A stretch of 64,000 nucleotides of DNA from CAZGUH01 sp964529005 (GTDB lineage Bacteria; Actinomycetota; Acidimicrobiia; Acidimicrobiales; Ilumatobacteraceae), in assembly GCA_964529005.1 (NCBI GenBank), contig CAZGUH010000012.1:1-64000 (forward strand). The letters are read 5' to 3'. Of the stretch, positions 7,831 through 14,797 are shown in pieces. The translations under genes and the position numbers were made by a program. The notes under the pieces were generated by a model. It worked only from the letters and a program-made list of their open reading frames with translations, did not search any database and was not told the origin of the DNA. Every line of letters begins with the position of its first letter. The stretch's first letter is position 1.

Positions 7831-8725
7831 TGACCGGACCGAAGCTCAACGAGGGCTCGTTGGTCGCCGGCGAGCGCAGCGGCACGAAGGCCACGGCGAA
7901 GTACCTGCGGACCTCGGCCTACAAGGCCCGCGAGGTGCTCGACCTCATCCGCGGCCTCGACGTGCGCCGCGCCGATCAGGTCTTGCAGTTCACCGACCGC
8001 GAGGTTGGCCAGGCGATTCGCAAGGTCCTCGCATCCGCGGTGGCGAACGCCCAGCACAACGACGAGCAGGACCCCGACGAGCTGTACGTCAAGGCGTGCT
8101 TCGCCGACGAGGGCCCGACGCTGCGGCGCTTCCGCCCCCGCGCCCGCGGCCGGGCGACGCGCGTCCGCAAGCGCACCTGCCACATCACGATCATCGTCGC
8201 CCGCCTGAGCGACGAGAAGCTGGCGATCCTCCAGGCTCGCGAGTCGAAGGCCGCCGGCGGCCGACGCCGTCCCGGCGCCCGCAGCACGGCTGCCAGCCGC
8301 CGCGAGCGCGTCGAGCGCAGCCGCCAGCGTGCGCAGAGCCTCAAGGCCGGTGGCGGCGCCACCGGCGAGGCGGCCGAGGATCAGACGACCGACGCGCTCG
8401 CCGACGAGGTCATCGAGAGCGAGGGCGTCGAGACGGAGGCCGTCGAGACCGAGGCTGTCGAGACGGACGCGGCCGAGACGGACGCGGCCGAGNNNNNNNN
8501 NNNNNNNNNNNNNNNNNNNNNNNNNNNNNNNNNNNNNNNNNNNNNNNNNNNNNNNNNNNNNNNNNNNNNNNNNNNNNNNNNNNNNNNNNNNNGGCCGTCG
8601 AGACCGAGGCTGTCGAGACGGACGCGGCCGAGACGGACGCGGCCGAGACGGACGCGGCCGAGGATGAGTCTCCGGCCGCCGAGGCCGCCGACGGGTCCGA
8701 GGATGCCGAAGAGGGAGAGAAGTAA
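7830..8725 (+). CDS. rplV: 50S ribosomal protein L22 with acidic repeat tail; interrupted by assembly gap
   Basis: The first 130 or so residues are a normal L22, an exit-tunnel protein: KYLRTSAYKAREVLDLIRGL, then FRPRARGRATRVRKRTCHI. After a basic linker a Glu/Asp/Thr-rich tail of VETEAVETDAAE-type repeats begins. It runs into 100 Ns (8493-8592) and resumes in another frame, ending DGSEDAEEGEK at 8725. The bases 8438-8492 and 8593-8647 are identical, and merging them restores one frame of 246 residues. The frame break is therefore probably an assembly artefact; the true repeat number is unknown. Typical L22 is only 110-130 residues, so the tail is an extension. rpsC begins on the last base of the stop. 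Confidence 0.9.
8438..8492 (+). repeat. 55-bp repeat, left copy flanking the gap
   Basis: This stretch is identical, base for base, to 8593-8647 on the other side of the N-run. Within it, GACGCGGCCGAGACG-type units encode the acidic tail of L22. Confidence 0.9.
8493..8592. other. assembly gap (100 N)
   Basis: Exactly 100 Ns, the conventional length for a gap of unknown size. It lies within a short tandem repeat, flanked by two identical 55-base ends. Confidence 0.99.
8593..8647 (+). repeat. 55-bp repeat, right copy flanking the gap
   Basis: Identical to 8438-8492. It is followed by one further GACGCGGCCGAG unit (about 8648-8662) that the left side does not reach. Confidence 0.9.
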
Positions 8726-9606
8726 TGGGTCAGAAAGTCAATCCCTACGGCTTCCGCCTGGGCATCACCACCGAGTGGAAGAGCCGCTGGTTCAGCGAGC
8801 GCGACTACAAGGACTACCTCACCGAGGACTGGAAGATCCGCCGCTCGATCACCACGCGGCTGGAGAGCGCGGCGATCAGCCGCATCGAGATCGAGCGCAC
8901 CCGGGACAAGGTCCGCGTGGACATCCACACCGCCCGGCCGGGCATCGTCATCGGCCGCCGCGGCGCCCAAGCCGACGAGCTGCGCGCCATGCTCACGCAG
9001 ATCACCGGCAACCCCAAGGTGCAGCTGAACATCGTCGAGATCAAGCAGCCCGAGCTCGACGCCGCGCTCATCGCCCAGGGCGTCGCCGACCAGCTCGTCA
9101 ACCGCATCGCCTTCCGCCGGGCGATGAAGCGGGCCGTGCAGAACGCTCAGAAGGCGGGTGCTCTCGGCATCCGCGTGCAGTGCTCGGGCCGCCTCGGCGG
9201 CGCGGAGATGAGCCGCACCGAGTGGTACCGCGAAGGCCGGGTGCCGCTGCACACGCTGCGCGCCGACGTCGACTACGGCTTCCGCGAGGCCCGCACCACC
9301 AGCGGCCGCGTGGGCGTGAAGGTGTGGATCTACAAGGGCGACATCCTGCCGTACAAGCCGCAGAGCGAGGACAAGATCTCGCGCGAGGCGGCGATGGCAG
9401 TCGGTGAGACGTCGGGGCAGGCGCAGCCGCGCAAGGTCGTGTCGTCGGCCGGCCGCCGCCAGGCCGCCGAGACCCCCGAGGTCGAGGCCGCGCCCCTGCT
9501 GAAGGAAGCCGACCCCGAGCTCGAGAAGCTGCTCGACGAGGAGGAGGAGATCGCTCGTCGCACCACGCAGGGTCACGAGGCCCCGCACTTCCGAGGGGAT
9601 GACTGA
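8725..9606 (+). CDS. rpsC: 30S ribosomal protein S3
   Basis: A 293-residue S3. It opens MGQKVNPYGFRLGITTEWKS and contains the KH-type RNA-binding motif GIVIGRRGAQ, then the C-terminal S3 domain with GRLGGAEMSRTEWYREGRVPLHTLRAD. S3 lines the mRNA entry site. Common S3 proteins have about 210-240 residues; here an acidic tail (about residues 225-293, including LDEEEEI) adds some 60. The start ATG shares a base with the rplV stop. Confidence 0.98.
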   Translation: MGQKVNPYGFRLGITTEWKSRWFSERDYKDYLTEDWKIRRSITTRLESAAISRIEIERTRDKVRVDIHTARPGIVIGRRGAQADELRAMLTQITGNPKVQLNIVEIKQPELDAALIAQGVADQLVNRIAFRRAMKRAVQNAQKAGALGIRVQCSGRLGGAEMSRTEWYREGRVPLHTLRADVDYGFREARTTSGRVGVKVWIYKGDILPYKPQSEDKISREAAMAVGETSGQAQPRKVVSSAGRRQAAETPEVEAAPLLKEADPELEKLLDEEEEIARRTTQGHEAPHFRGDD

Positions 9607-9608
9607 CC

Positions 9609-10025
9609 ATGTTGATGCCCCGCAAGGTCGCACACCGCAAGCACCACCGTGGCCGCACCGCCGGCCTCGCCAAGGGCGGCGCCCACCTGTCGTTCGGTGA
9701 GTACGGCATCCAGGCGCTCGAGCCCGGATGGCTCACCGCCCGCCAGATCGAGGCCGCTCGTATCGCCATGACGCGCGCCATCCGGCGTGGCGGCAAGGTC
9801 TGGATCAACGTCTTCCCCGACAAGCCGGTGACGAAGAAGCCCGCCGAGACCCGCATGGGCTCGGGCAAGGGCAACCCGGAGTTCTGGGTCGCTGTCGTCA
9901 AGCCCGGCCGCATCCTGTTCGAGCTGTCCTTCCCCAACGAGGAGACGGCGAAGGCAGCCATGGAGAAGGCCGTGCAGAAGCTGCCGATCAAGGCCCGCGT
10001 GATCACGCGTGAGGAGCCCATCTGA
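9609..10025 (+). CDS. rplP: 50S ribosomal protein L16
   Basis: A 138-residue L16. It begins MLMPRKVAHRKHHRGRTAG and contains FGEYGIQALEPGWLTARQIEAAR and the strongly conserved GSGKGNPEFWVAVVKPGRI. L16 helps shape the A-site region of the 50S subunit. The ATG at 9609 gives the usual N-terminus; a second ATG at 9615 is possible. Its stop shares one base with the rpmC start. Confidence 0.98.
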   Translation: MLMPRKVAHRKHHRGRTAGLAKGGAHLSFGEYGIQALEPGWLTARQIEAARIAMTRAIRRGGKVWINVFPDKPVTKKPAETRMGSGKGNPEFWVAVVKPGRILFELSFPNEETAKAAMEKAVQKLPIKARVITREEPI

Positions 10026-10243
10026 TGGCCCGCAAGACCGATGAACTGAACGAGATGAGCCTGTCGTCGCTGGTCGACGAGCTGCGCGCGACGAAGCAGG
10101 AGGCGCTCAACCTCCGCTTCCGCAACGCCACCGGCCAGCTCGAGAACACCTCGGAGATCCGCAAGGTTCGCCGCCAGATCGCCCGCATCAACACCCTCAT
10201 CCGCCAGCGCGAGATCGCGGCGGCCGAGGCCGGATCCAAGTGA
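10025..10243 (+). CDS. rpmC: 50S ribosomal protein L29
   Basis: A 72-residue L29 with the two-helix family pattern: LDEL-type start, LVDELRATKQEALNLRFRNATGQLENTS and IRKVRRQIARINT. L29 lies near the exit tunnel beside L23. It starts on the last base of the rplP stop and overlaps the rpsQ start by four bases. Confidence 0.97.
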   Translation: MARKTDELNEMSLSSLVDELRATKQEALNLRFRNATGQLENTSEIRKVRRQIARINTLIRQREIAAAEAGSK

Positions 10244-10527
10244 CGGTCCCGATGGCTGAAGAGACGACCACACCGGCCCGCAACGCCCGCAAGGTGCGTG
10301 ACGGGATCGTCGTGTCCAACAAGATGGAGAAGACCGCGGTGATCGCGGTCATCGAGCGGGTGCGCCACCCGAAGTACGCCAAGTTCGTGCTGCGCACCAA
10401 GAAGCTCTACGCCCACGACGAGGCCAACGACGTCAACGTCGGCGACAAGGTCCGCGTCATGGAGACCCGCCCGCTCAGCAAGAACAAGCGCTGGCGCGTC
10501 GTCGAGGTCCTGGAGCGTGCGAAGTGA
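10240..10527 (+). CDS. rpsQ: 30S ribosomal protein S17
   Basis: A 95-residue S17, an OB-fold primary 16S rRNA binder. Recognisable parts are RKVRDGIVVSNKMEKTAVIAV, RVRHPKYAKFV and DKVRVMETRPLSKNKRWRVVEV. The GTG at 10240 overlaps the rpmC stop (GTGA); an ATG at 10252 is an alternative that would shorten it by four residues. The Thr/Pro-rich first 15 residues are not conserved. It overlaps rplN by four bases. Confidence 0.97.
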   Translation: MTVPMAEETTTPARNARKVRDGIVVSNKMEKTAVIAVIERVRHPKYAKFVLRTKKLYAHDEANDVNVGDKVRVMETRPLSKNKRWRVVEVLERAK

Positions 10528-10892
10528 TCCAGCAGGAATCTCGGCTCCGGGTCGCTGACAACAGCGGCGCCAAGCAGGTGCTCGTCATCAAGGTGCTCGG
10601 CGGCACCCGCCGCCGTTACGCCTCGATCGGCGACATCTTCATCGCCACGGTGAAAGACGCCATCCCGGGCGCAGCGGTGAAGAAGGGCGACGTCGTGAAG
10701 TGCGTCGTCGTTCGCACCAAGAAGGAGAAGCGGCGTCCGGACGGCAGCTACATCCGTTTCGACGAGAACGCGGCCGTGCTGATCAAGGACGACCTCACCC
10801 CGCGCGGGACCCGCATCTTCGGCCCGGTCGGCCGTGAGCTGCGCGACAAGCGGTTCATGCGCATCATCTCGCTGGCTCCGGAGGTGCTCTGA
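10524..10892 (+). CDS. rplN: 50S ribosomal protein L14
   Basis: A 122-residue L14 starting with GTG overlapping the rpsQ stop. It matches the family from end to end: MIQQESRLRVADNSGAKQ, GDIFIATVKDAIPG, KKGDVVKCVVVRTKKE and the closing FMRIISLAPEVL. L14 forms an intersubunit bridge and is the target of the silencing factor RsfS. Confidence 0.98.
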   Translation: MIQQESRLRVADNSGAKQVLVIKVLGGTRRRYASIGDIFIATVKDAIPGAAVKKGDVVKCVVVRTKKEKRRPDGSYIRFDENAAVLIKDDLTPRGTRIFGPVGRELRDKRFMRIISLAPEVL

Positions 10893-10893
10893 G

Positions 10894-11199
10894 ATGAAGT
10901 TGAAGAAGGGCGACGAGGTCGTCGTCATCGCCGGCAAGGACAAGGGTCGTGAGGGCACGATCATCAGCGTCCTGCCAGCCGCCAACAAGGTCATCGTGTC
11001 GGGCGTGAACACCGCCAAGCGGCACACCAAGGCCCGCAAGGCCAACCAGCAGAGCGGCATCATCGAGCGCGACATGCCGGTCGACGCCAGCAACGTGATG
11101 CTGGTGCACAAGGGCAAGCCGACGCGCATCGGCTACCGCGTCGAATCCGACGGCAGCAAGGTGCGCGTCGCCAAGAGCACGGGTGAGGTGATCGCATGA
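10894..11199 (+). CDS. rplX: 50S ribosomal protein L24
   Basis: A 101-residue L24, an assembly initiator of the 50S subunit. The KOW motif is at the N-terminus: KLKKGDEVVVIAGKDKGREG. Next come NKVIVSGVNTAKRHTK and SNVMLVHKGKPTRIGYR. The ATG at 10894 is one base after the rplN stop. An in-frame stretch upstream from 10834 lies within rplN and is not used. It overlaps rplE by four bases (ATGA). Confidence 0.98.
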   Translation: MKLKKGDEVVVIAGKDKGREGTIISVLPAANKVIVSGVNTAKRHTKARKANQQSGIIERDMPVDASNVMLVHKGKPTRIGYRVESDGSKVRVAKSTGEVIA

Positions 11200-11846
11200 G
11201 CACCGCGACCGCAACCGTTCCTCGTCTGAAGCAGAAGTACAACGACGAGATCAAGGGCGCGCTCAAGCAGCAGCTGGAGCTCCCCAACGTGATGCAGGTG
11301 CCCAAGATCGAGAAGATCGTGGTCAACATGGGCGTCGGCAAGGCGACCCAGCAGCCGTCGCTGCTCGAGGGCGCGGTCAGCGACCTCAGCGCGATCACGG
11401 GCCAGAAGCCGATCGTCACCAAGGCGAAGAAGTCGATCGCAGCGTTCAAGCTGCGTGAGAACCAGGCGATCGGCGCGAAGGTCACCTTGCGCGGCGATCG
11501 CATGTGGGAGTTCTTCGATCGCCTGCTGTCGATCGCGGTGCCCCGCATCCGCGACTTCCGTGGTCTGCCGGCCCACTCGTGGGACGGCAGGGGCAACTAC
11601 ACGTTCGGTCTCAACGACCAGACGGTCTTCCCCGAGATCGACTACGACAAGATCGATTCGCCTCGCGGCATGGACATCACCATCGTCACGACGGCCACCA
11701 CCAACGACGCCGGCAAGGCGTTGCTCGACGCCTTCGGCTTCCCGTTCAAGCGGGGCGCCGACGCCGTCGCTGCGCCCAAGAAGGCCGCGAAGCGGCGCGG
11801 CCCCGTGCGCGGGGGCAAGCCATCAGCCAAGGCGAAGAAGAAGTAA
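11196..11846 (+). CDS. rplE: 50S ribosomal protein L5 with basic C-terminal extension
   Basis: A 216-residue L5, the 5S rRNA-binding protein. Conserved parts are KYNDEIKGALKQQ, KIVVNMGVGKA, GQKPIVTKAKKSIAAFKLR and GNYTFGLNDQTVFPEIDYDK. The family usually stops near 180-187 residues, shortly after the FPFK region. Here a Lys/Arg/Ala-rich tail of about 30 residues (AAPKKAAKRRGPVRGG and beyond) follows. It overlaps the rplX stop at its ATG. rpsN starts 17 bases downstream. Confidence 0.98.
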   Translation: MSTATATVPRLKQKYNDEIKGALKQQLELPNVMQVPKIEKIVVNMGVGKATQQPSLLEGAVSDLSAITGQKPIVTKAKKSIAAFKLRENQAIGAKVTLRGDRMWEFFDRLLSIAVPRIRDFRGLPAHSWDGRGNYTFGLNDQTVFPEIDYDKIDSPRGMDITIVTTATTNDAGKALLDAFGFPFKRGADAVAAPKKAAKRRGPVRGGKPSAKAKKK

Positions 11847-11863
11847 GCGGAAGGCACGAGGGA

Positions 11864-12049
11864 ATGGCCAAGAAGTCACTCATCAACAAGGCGGCCGCCA
11901 AGCCCAAGTTCAAGGTGCGCGGGTACACCCGCTGCCGCCGCTGTGGGCGCTCGCGTTCCGTGTTCCGCAAGTTCGGCCTGTGCCGCGTCTGCCTGCGCGA
12001 GCTCGTGCACCAGGGCGAGGTCCCGGGCGTCACCAAGGCGAGCTGGTGA
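11864..12049 (+). CDS. rpsZ: 30S ribosomal protein S14, zinc-binding (type Z)
   Basis: A 61-residue protein beginning MAKKSLINKAAAKPKFKVRG. Two CxxC pairs (CRRC and CRVC) spaced as in the short zinc-ribbon S14 form identify the type Z variant. The family's FRKFGLCRVCLRELVHQGE region is intact. It belongs to the 30S head. In actinobacteria a zinc-free paralogue is often kept elsewhere for zinc starvation; none is in the window. The ATG at 11864 follows GAGGGA. Confidence 0.97.
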   Translation: MAKKSLINKAAAKPKFKVRGYTRCRRCGRSRSVFRKFGLCRVCLRELVHQGEVPGVTKASW

Positions 12050-12060
12050 GGAGGTAGACG

Positions 12061-12462
12061 ATGCTCACAGACCCCATCGCCGACATGCTCACCCGCATCC
12101 GCAACGCCAACACCGCGATGCACGACGAGGTTCGCATGCCCTCGTCGAAGCAGAAGGTGGCGCTCGCTCGCGTGCTCGAGCAGGAGGGATACATCGCCGG
12201 CTTCTCCGTGGCTCCGTCCACGACCGGTCCCGGCGACGTCCTCACCGTCAAGATGAAGTACTCGGCCGACCGGCATCGCACGATCTCCGGTCTGCGCCGC
12301 ATCTCCACACCGGGCCTGCGGGTGTACCGCAAGGCGAGCGCCGTGCCGCGCGTGCTCGGCGGCCTCGGTGTGGCCGTCCTGTCCACCAGCCAGGGGCTGA
12401 TGTCCGACCGTGAGGCGCGCAAGCGCCACATGGGCGGCGAAGTCCTCTGCTACGTGTGGTGA
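12061..12462 (+). CDS. rpsH: 30S ribosomal protein S8
   Basis: A 133-residue S8. It starts MLTDPIADMLTRIRNAN and ends with the conserved STSQGLMSDREARKRHMGGEVLCYVW. S8 binds helix 21 of 16S rRNA and, in E. coli, represses the spc operon. The ATG at 12061 is preceded by GAGGTAG. It is followed by rplF after 15 bases. Confidence 0.98.
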   Translation: MLTDPIADMLTRIRNANTAMHDEVRMPSSKQKVALARVLEQEGYIAGFSVAPSTTGPGDVLTVKMKYSADRHRTISGLRRISTPGLRVYRKASAVPRVLGGLGVAVLSTSQGLMSDREARKRHMGGEVLCYVW

Positions 12463-12477
12463 GAGGGAAGACCGACC

Positions 12478-13020
12478 ATGTCTCGAATCGGTAAGGCCCC
12501 CATCGCCGTTCCGTCCGGCGTCGACGTCACCATCGACGCCGCCACGGTCACGGTGAAGGGCCCCAAGGGCACGCTGGTGCGCACGCTGCCCGACATCATC
12601 ACGCTGCGCCGTGACGACAGCACGCTGGTGGTCGAGCGCCCCAATGACGAGCGCGAGAGCCGCGCCCTGCACGGCCTCACCCGCTCGCTCGTCAACAACA
12701 TGGTGCTCGGCGTCACCGACGGCTTCGCCAAGGAGCTCGAGATCGTGGGCGTCGGATACCGCGCCGAGGCGCAGAGCCCGACCAAGCTCCGGCTCGCGCT
12801 CGGCTTCAGCCACCCGGTCATCGTCGACGCGCCGGAGGGCATCACCTTCGAGGTGCCGGCCGCGACCCGCGTGATCGTGCGCGGCATCGACAAGGAGACC
12901 GTCGGCCAGGTGGCCGCGAACATCCGCTCGATCCGCAAGCCCGAGCCCTACAAGGGCAAGGGCGTCCGGTATCTCGGTGAGAAGGTCCGGCGCAAGGCCG
13001 GAAAGACCGGCAAGAAGTGA
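12478..13020 (+). CDS. rplF: 50S ribosomal protein L6
   Basis: A 180-residue L6 built of two similar domains. The start is MSRIGKAPIAVPSGVDV. The second domain has VGYRAEAQ and LGFSHPV, and the strongly conserved end KPEPYKGKGVRYLGEKVRRKAGKTGKK lies at residues 154-180. It sits near the factor-binding site of the 50S subunit. Length is normal. Confidence 0.98.
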   Translation: MSRIGKAPIAVPSGVDVTIDAATVTVKGPKGTLVRTLPDIITLRRDDSTLVVERPNDERESRALHGLTRSLVNNMVLGVTDGFAKELEIVGVGYRAEAQSPTKLRLALGFSHPVIVDAPEGITFEVPAATRVIVRGIDKETVGQVAANIRSIRKPEPYKGKGVRYLGEKVRRKAGKTGKK

Positions 13021-13045
13021 CGCTGGTCAGGAGACGGAGACGACC

Positions 13046-13414
13046 ATGAGCACGATTTCCCGAGAGCGCCGCGAGGCCCGCATCCGCCGTCACGTGCGGG
13101 TGCGCAAGAGCATCCACGGCACAGCCGAGCGCCCCCGCCTGGCCGTGTTCCGTTCCAACAAGCACCTCGTGCTGCAGGTGATCGACGACGAGAGCGGCCG
13201 CACCATCGCTGCCGCCTCCAGCGTCGAGGCCGGCCAGCGCGGCGAGGGCTCAGGGGCAACGGTCGCCGCCGCGACCCGTCTCGGCCAGCTCGTCGCCGAG
13301 CGGGCGAAGGCCGCCGGGGTCACCAAAGTCGTCTTCGACCGTGGCGGGTTCGCCTACCACGGCCGCATCGCAGCAGCGGCAGCCGCCGCTCGTGAAGCAG
13401 GTCTGGAGTTCTGA
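13046..13414 (+). CDS. rplR: 50S ribosomal protein L18
   Basis: A 122-residue L18, a 5S rRNA-binding protein. It has RREARIRRHVRVRKSIHGT, ERPRLAVFRSNKHLVLQVIDD and the C-terminal VVFDRGGFAYHGRIAA. The ATG at 13046 follows GGAGACGGAGA; the reading frame is open further upstream from 12977 but inside rplF. Its stop overlaps the rpsE ATG. Confidence 0.98.
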   Translation: MSTISRERREARIRRHVRVRKSIHGTAERPRLAVFRSNKHLVLQVIDDESGRTIAAASSVEAGQRGEGSGATVAAATRLGQLVAERAKAAGVTKVVFDRGGFAYHGRIAAAAAAAREAGLEF

Positions 13415-13995
13415 TGGCGTTCAACCAATCGTTCGGCAACCAGGGCGGGTCGGTCGACGCCAGCGGGCTGCGCGAGAGCCGGGTCATCGCGATCAACCGC
13501 GTGGCCAAGGTCGTCAAGGGCGGCCGGCGCTTCAGCTTCACGGCGCTCGTCGTCGTGGGCGACGCCAACGGCCGCGTCGGCCTCGGCTACGGCAAGGCCA
13601 AGGAAGTCCCGCTCGCCATCCAGAAGGGCACCGAAGAGGCGAAGAAGAACGTCTTCGACGTCGCCCTCGCCGGCAGCACGATCACCCACCCCATCATCGG
13701 CGAGGTGGGCGCCGGCCGCGTGCTGATGAAGCCCGCTGCTCCCGGTACGGGCGTCATCGCCGGCGGGGCGGCGCGCATCATCCTGGAAGAGGCGGGGATC
13801 CACGACATCCTGTGCAAGTCGCTCGGCTCGGCGAACGCGATCAACGTCGCCCGCGCGACGATCCAGGGCCTCCAGTCGCTCCAGCGGCCCGACGAGGTCG
13901 CCAAGCGGCGCGGCCTGCCGGCCGACGAGTTCGTCCCCAAGGGCATGCTGAAGGCCTACACCGAGCGCCAGCGCGGAACCGTCGAGGTGCACTGA
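13414..13995 (+). CDS. rpsE: 30S ribosomal protein S5
   Basis: A 193-residue S5. The double-stranded-RNA-binding-type N-terminal domain shows RVIAINRVAKVVKGGRRFSF and GDANGRVGLGYGKAKEVP. The C-terminal domain shows GAGRVLMKPAAPGTGVIAGG and SLGSANAINVARAT. S5 governs decoding accuracy and the mRNA path. Its start shares a base with the rplR stop. Confidence 0.98.
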   Translation: MAFNQSFGNQGGSVDASGLRESRVIAINRVAKVVKGGRRFSFTALVVVGDANGRVGLGYGKAKEVPLAIQKGTEEAKKNVFDVALAGSTITHPIIGEVGAGRVLMKPAAPGTGVIAGGAARIILEEAGIHDILCKSLGSANAINVARATIQGLQSLQRPDEVAKRRGLPADEFVPKGMLKAYTERQRGTVEVH

Positions 13996-13997
13996 CC

Positions 13998-14222
13998 ATG
14001 GCGAAATCGATCACCGTCACCCAAGTGCGCTCGAGCATCGGCTCGAAGCCGAAGACGCGCGGCACCCTGCGCGCCCTCGGGCTCGGCCGCATCGGCGACA
14101 CCAACACCCTTCCCGACCGTCCCGAGATCCGCGGGATGATCAACCGCGTGCCGCATCTCATCACGGTGTCGACCGAGTCGGCGCCCGGCGATGCGGCCGG
14201 CACCGAGAAGACGGAGTCCTGA
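13998..14222 (+). CDS. rpmD: 50S ribosomal protein L30
   Basis: A 74-residue protein of bacterial L30 type: KSITVTQVRSSIGSKPKTRGTL, then LGRIGDTNTLPDRPEIRGMI. Bacterial L30 is usually about 60 residues; a short unconserved tail (STESAPGDAAGTEKTES) makes up the difference. It starts two bases after rpsE and ends two bases before rplO. Confidence 0.96.
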   Translation: MAKSITVTQVRSSIGSKPKTRGTLRALGLGRIGDTNTLPDRPEIRGMINRVPHLITVSTESAPGDAAGTEKTES

Positions 14223-14224
14223 CC

Positions 14225-14719
14225 ATGCGCGTCGACGAACTCGCTCCCGCGCCGGGAGCCACCAAGGCCCCCAAGCGCGTCGGCCGAGGCATCGGTGGCA
14301 AGGGCGGCAAGACCGCCGGCGCCGGCACCAAGGGCCAGCACGCTCGCGGCCGCGGCAAGGTCGCTCGCGGCTTCGAAGGCGGCCAGATGCCGCTCAAGCA
14401 GCGCGTGCCGAAGTTGAAGGGGTTCAACAACCCGTTCCGGGTGGAGTACAGCCCGGTGAACCTCGACCAGGTCGCCGCCCTCGAGGTCGCCGAGGTGACG
14501 CCGGATGTGCTCGTCGAGCGCGGGCTGGTGCGCAAGGGCGCCTTCGTGAAGGTCCTCGGACGCGGCGAGATCACCTCGGCCGTCACGGTCAGCGTGCACG
14601 CGGTCTCGAAGTCGGCTGAGCAGGCCATCACCGCCGCAGGGGGTACTGTGACGCTCCTGCCGTTGCCGTTCAAGTCCGGCAGGCCTCCTGTGCAGGGGAA
14701 CCAGTTCACCAACCGGTGA
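14225..14719 (+). CDS. rplO: 50S ribosomal protein L15
   Basis: A 164-residue L15. The Gly-rich N-terminal extension that threads through 23S rRNA is visible: KRVGRGIGGKGGKTAGAGTK and GQHARGRGKVARGFEGGQMP. The globular domain follows (LKGFNNPFRVEYSPVNL). It ends the ribosomal protein part of this block; secY follows after 78 bases. Confidence 0.97.
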   Translation: MRVDELAPAPGATKAPKRVGRGIGGKGGKTAGAGTKGQHARGRGKVARGFEGGQMPLKQRVPKLKGFNNPFRVEYSPVNLDQVAALEVAEVTPDVLVERGLVRKGAFVKVLGRGEITSAVTVSVHAVSKSAEQAITAAGGTVTLLPLPFKSGRPPVQGNQFTNR

Positions 14720-14797
14720 GCTGGCTCCGCTGACCGGGCACAACTCGGGCACTGCCCACCCGCCCCAACCCGATCACGACCCCTCACGGAGAGCTGA

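Noticed and set aside
7431..9407. A 658-codon frame joining rplV, the N-run and an antisense-like part of rpsC
   Set aside because: It exists only because 100 Ns were read as codons. After the gap the correct L22 frame is a different one.
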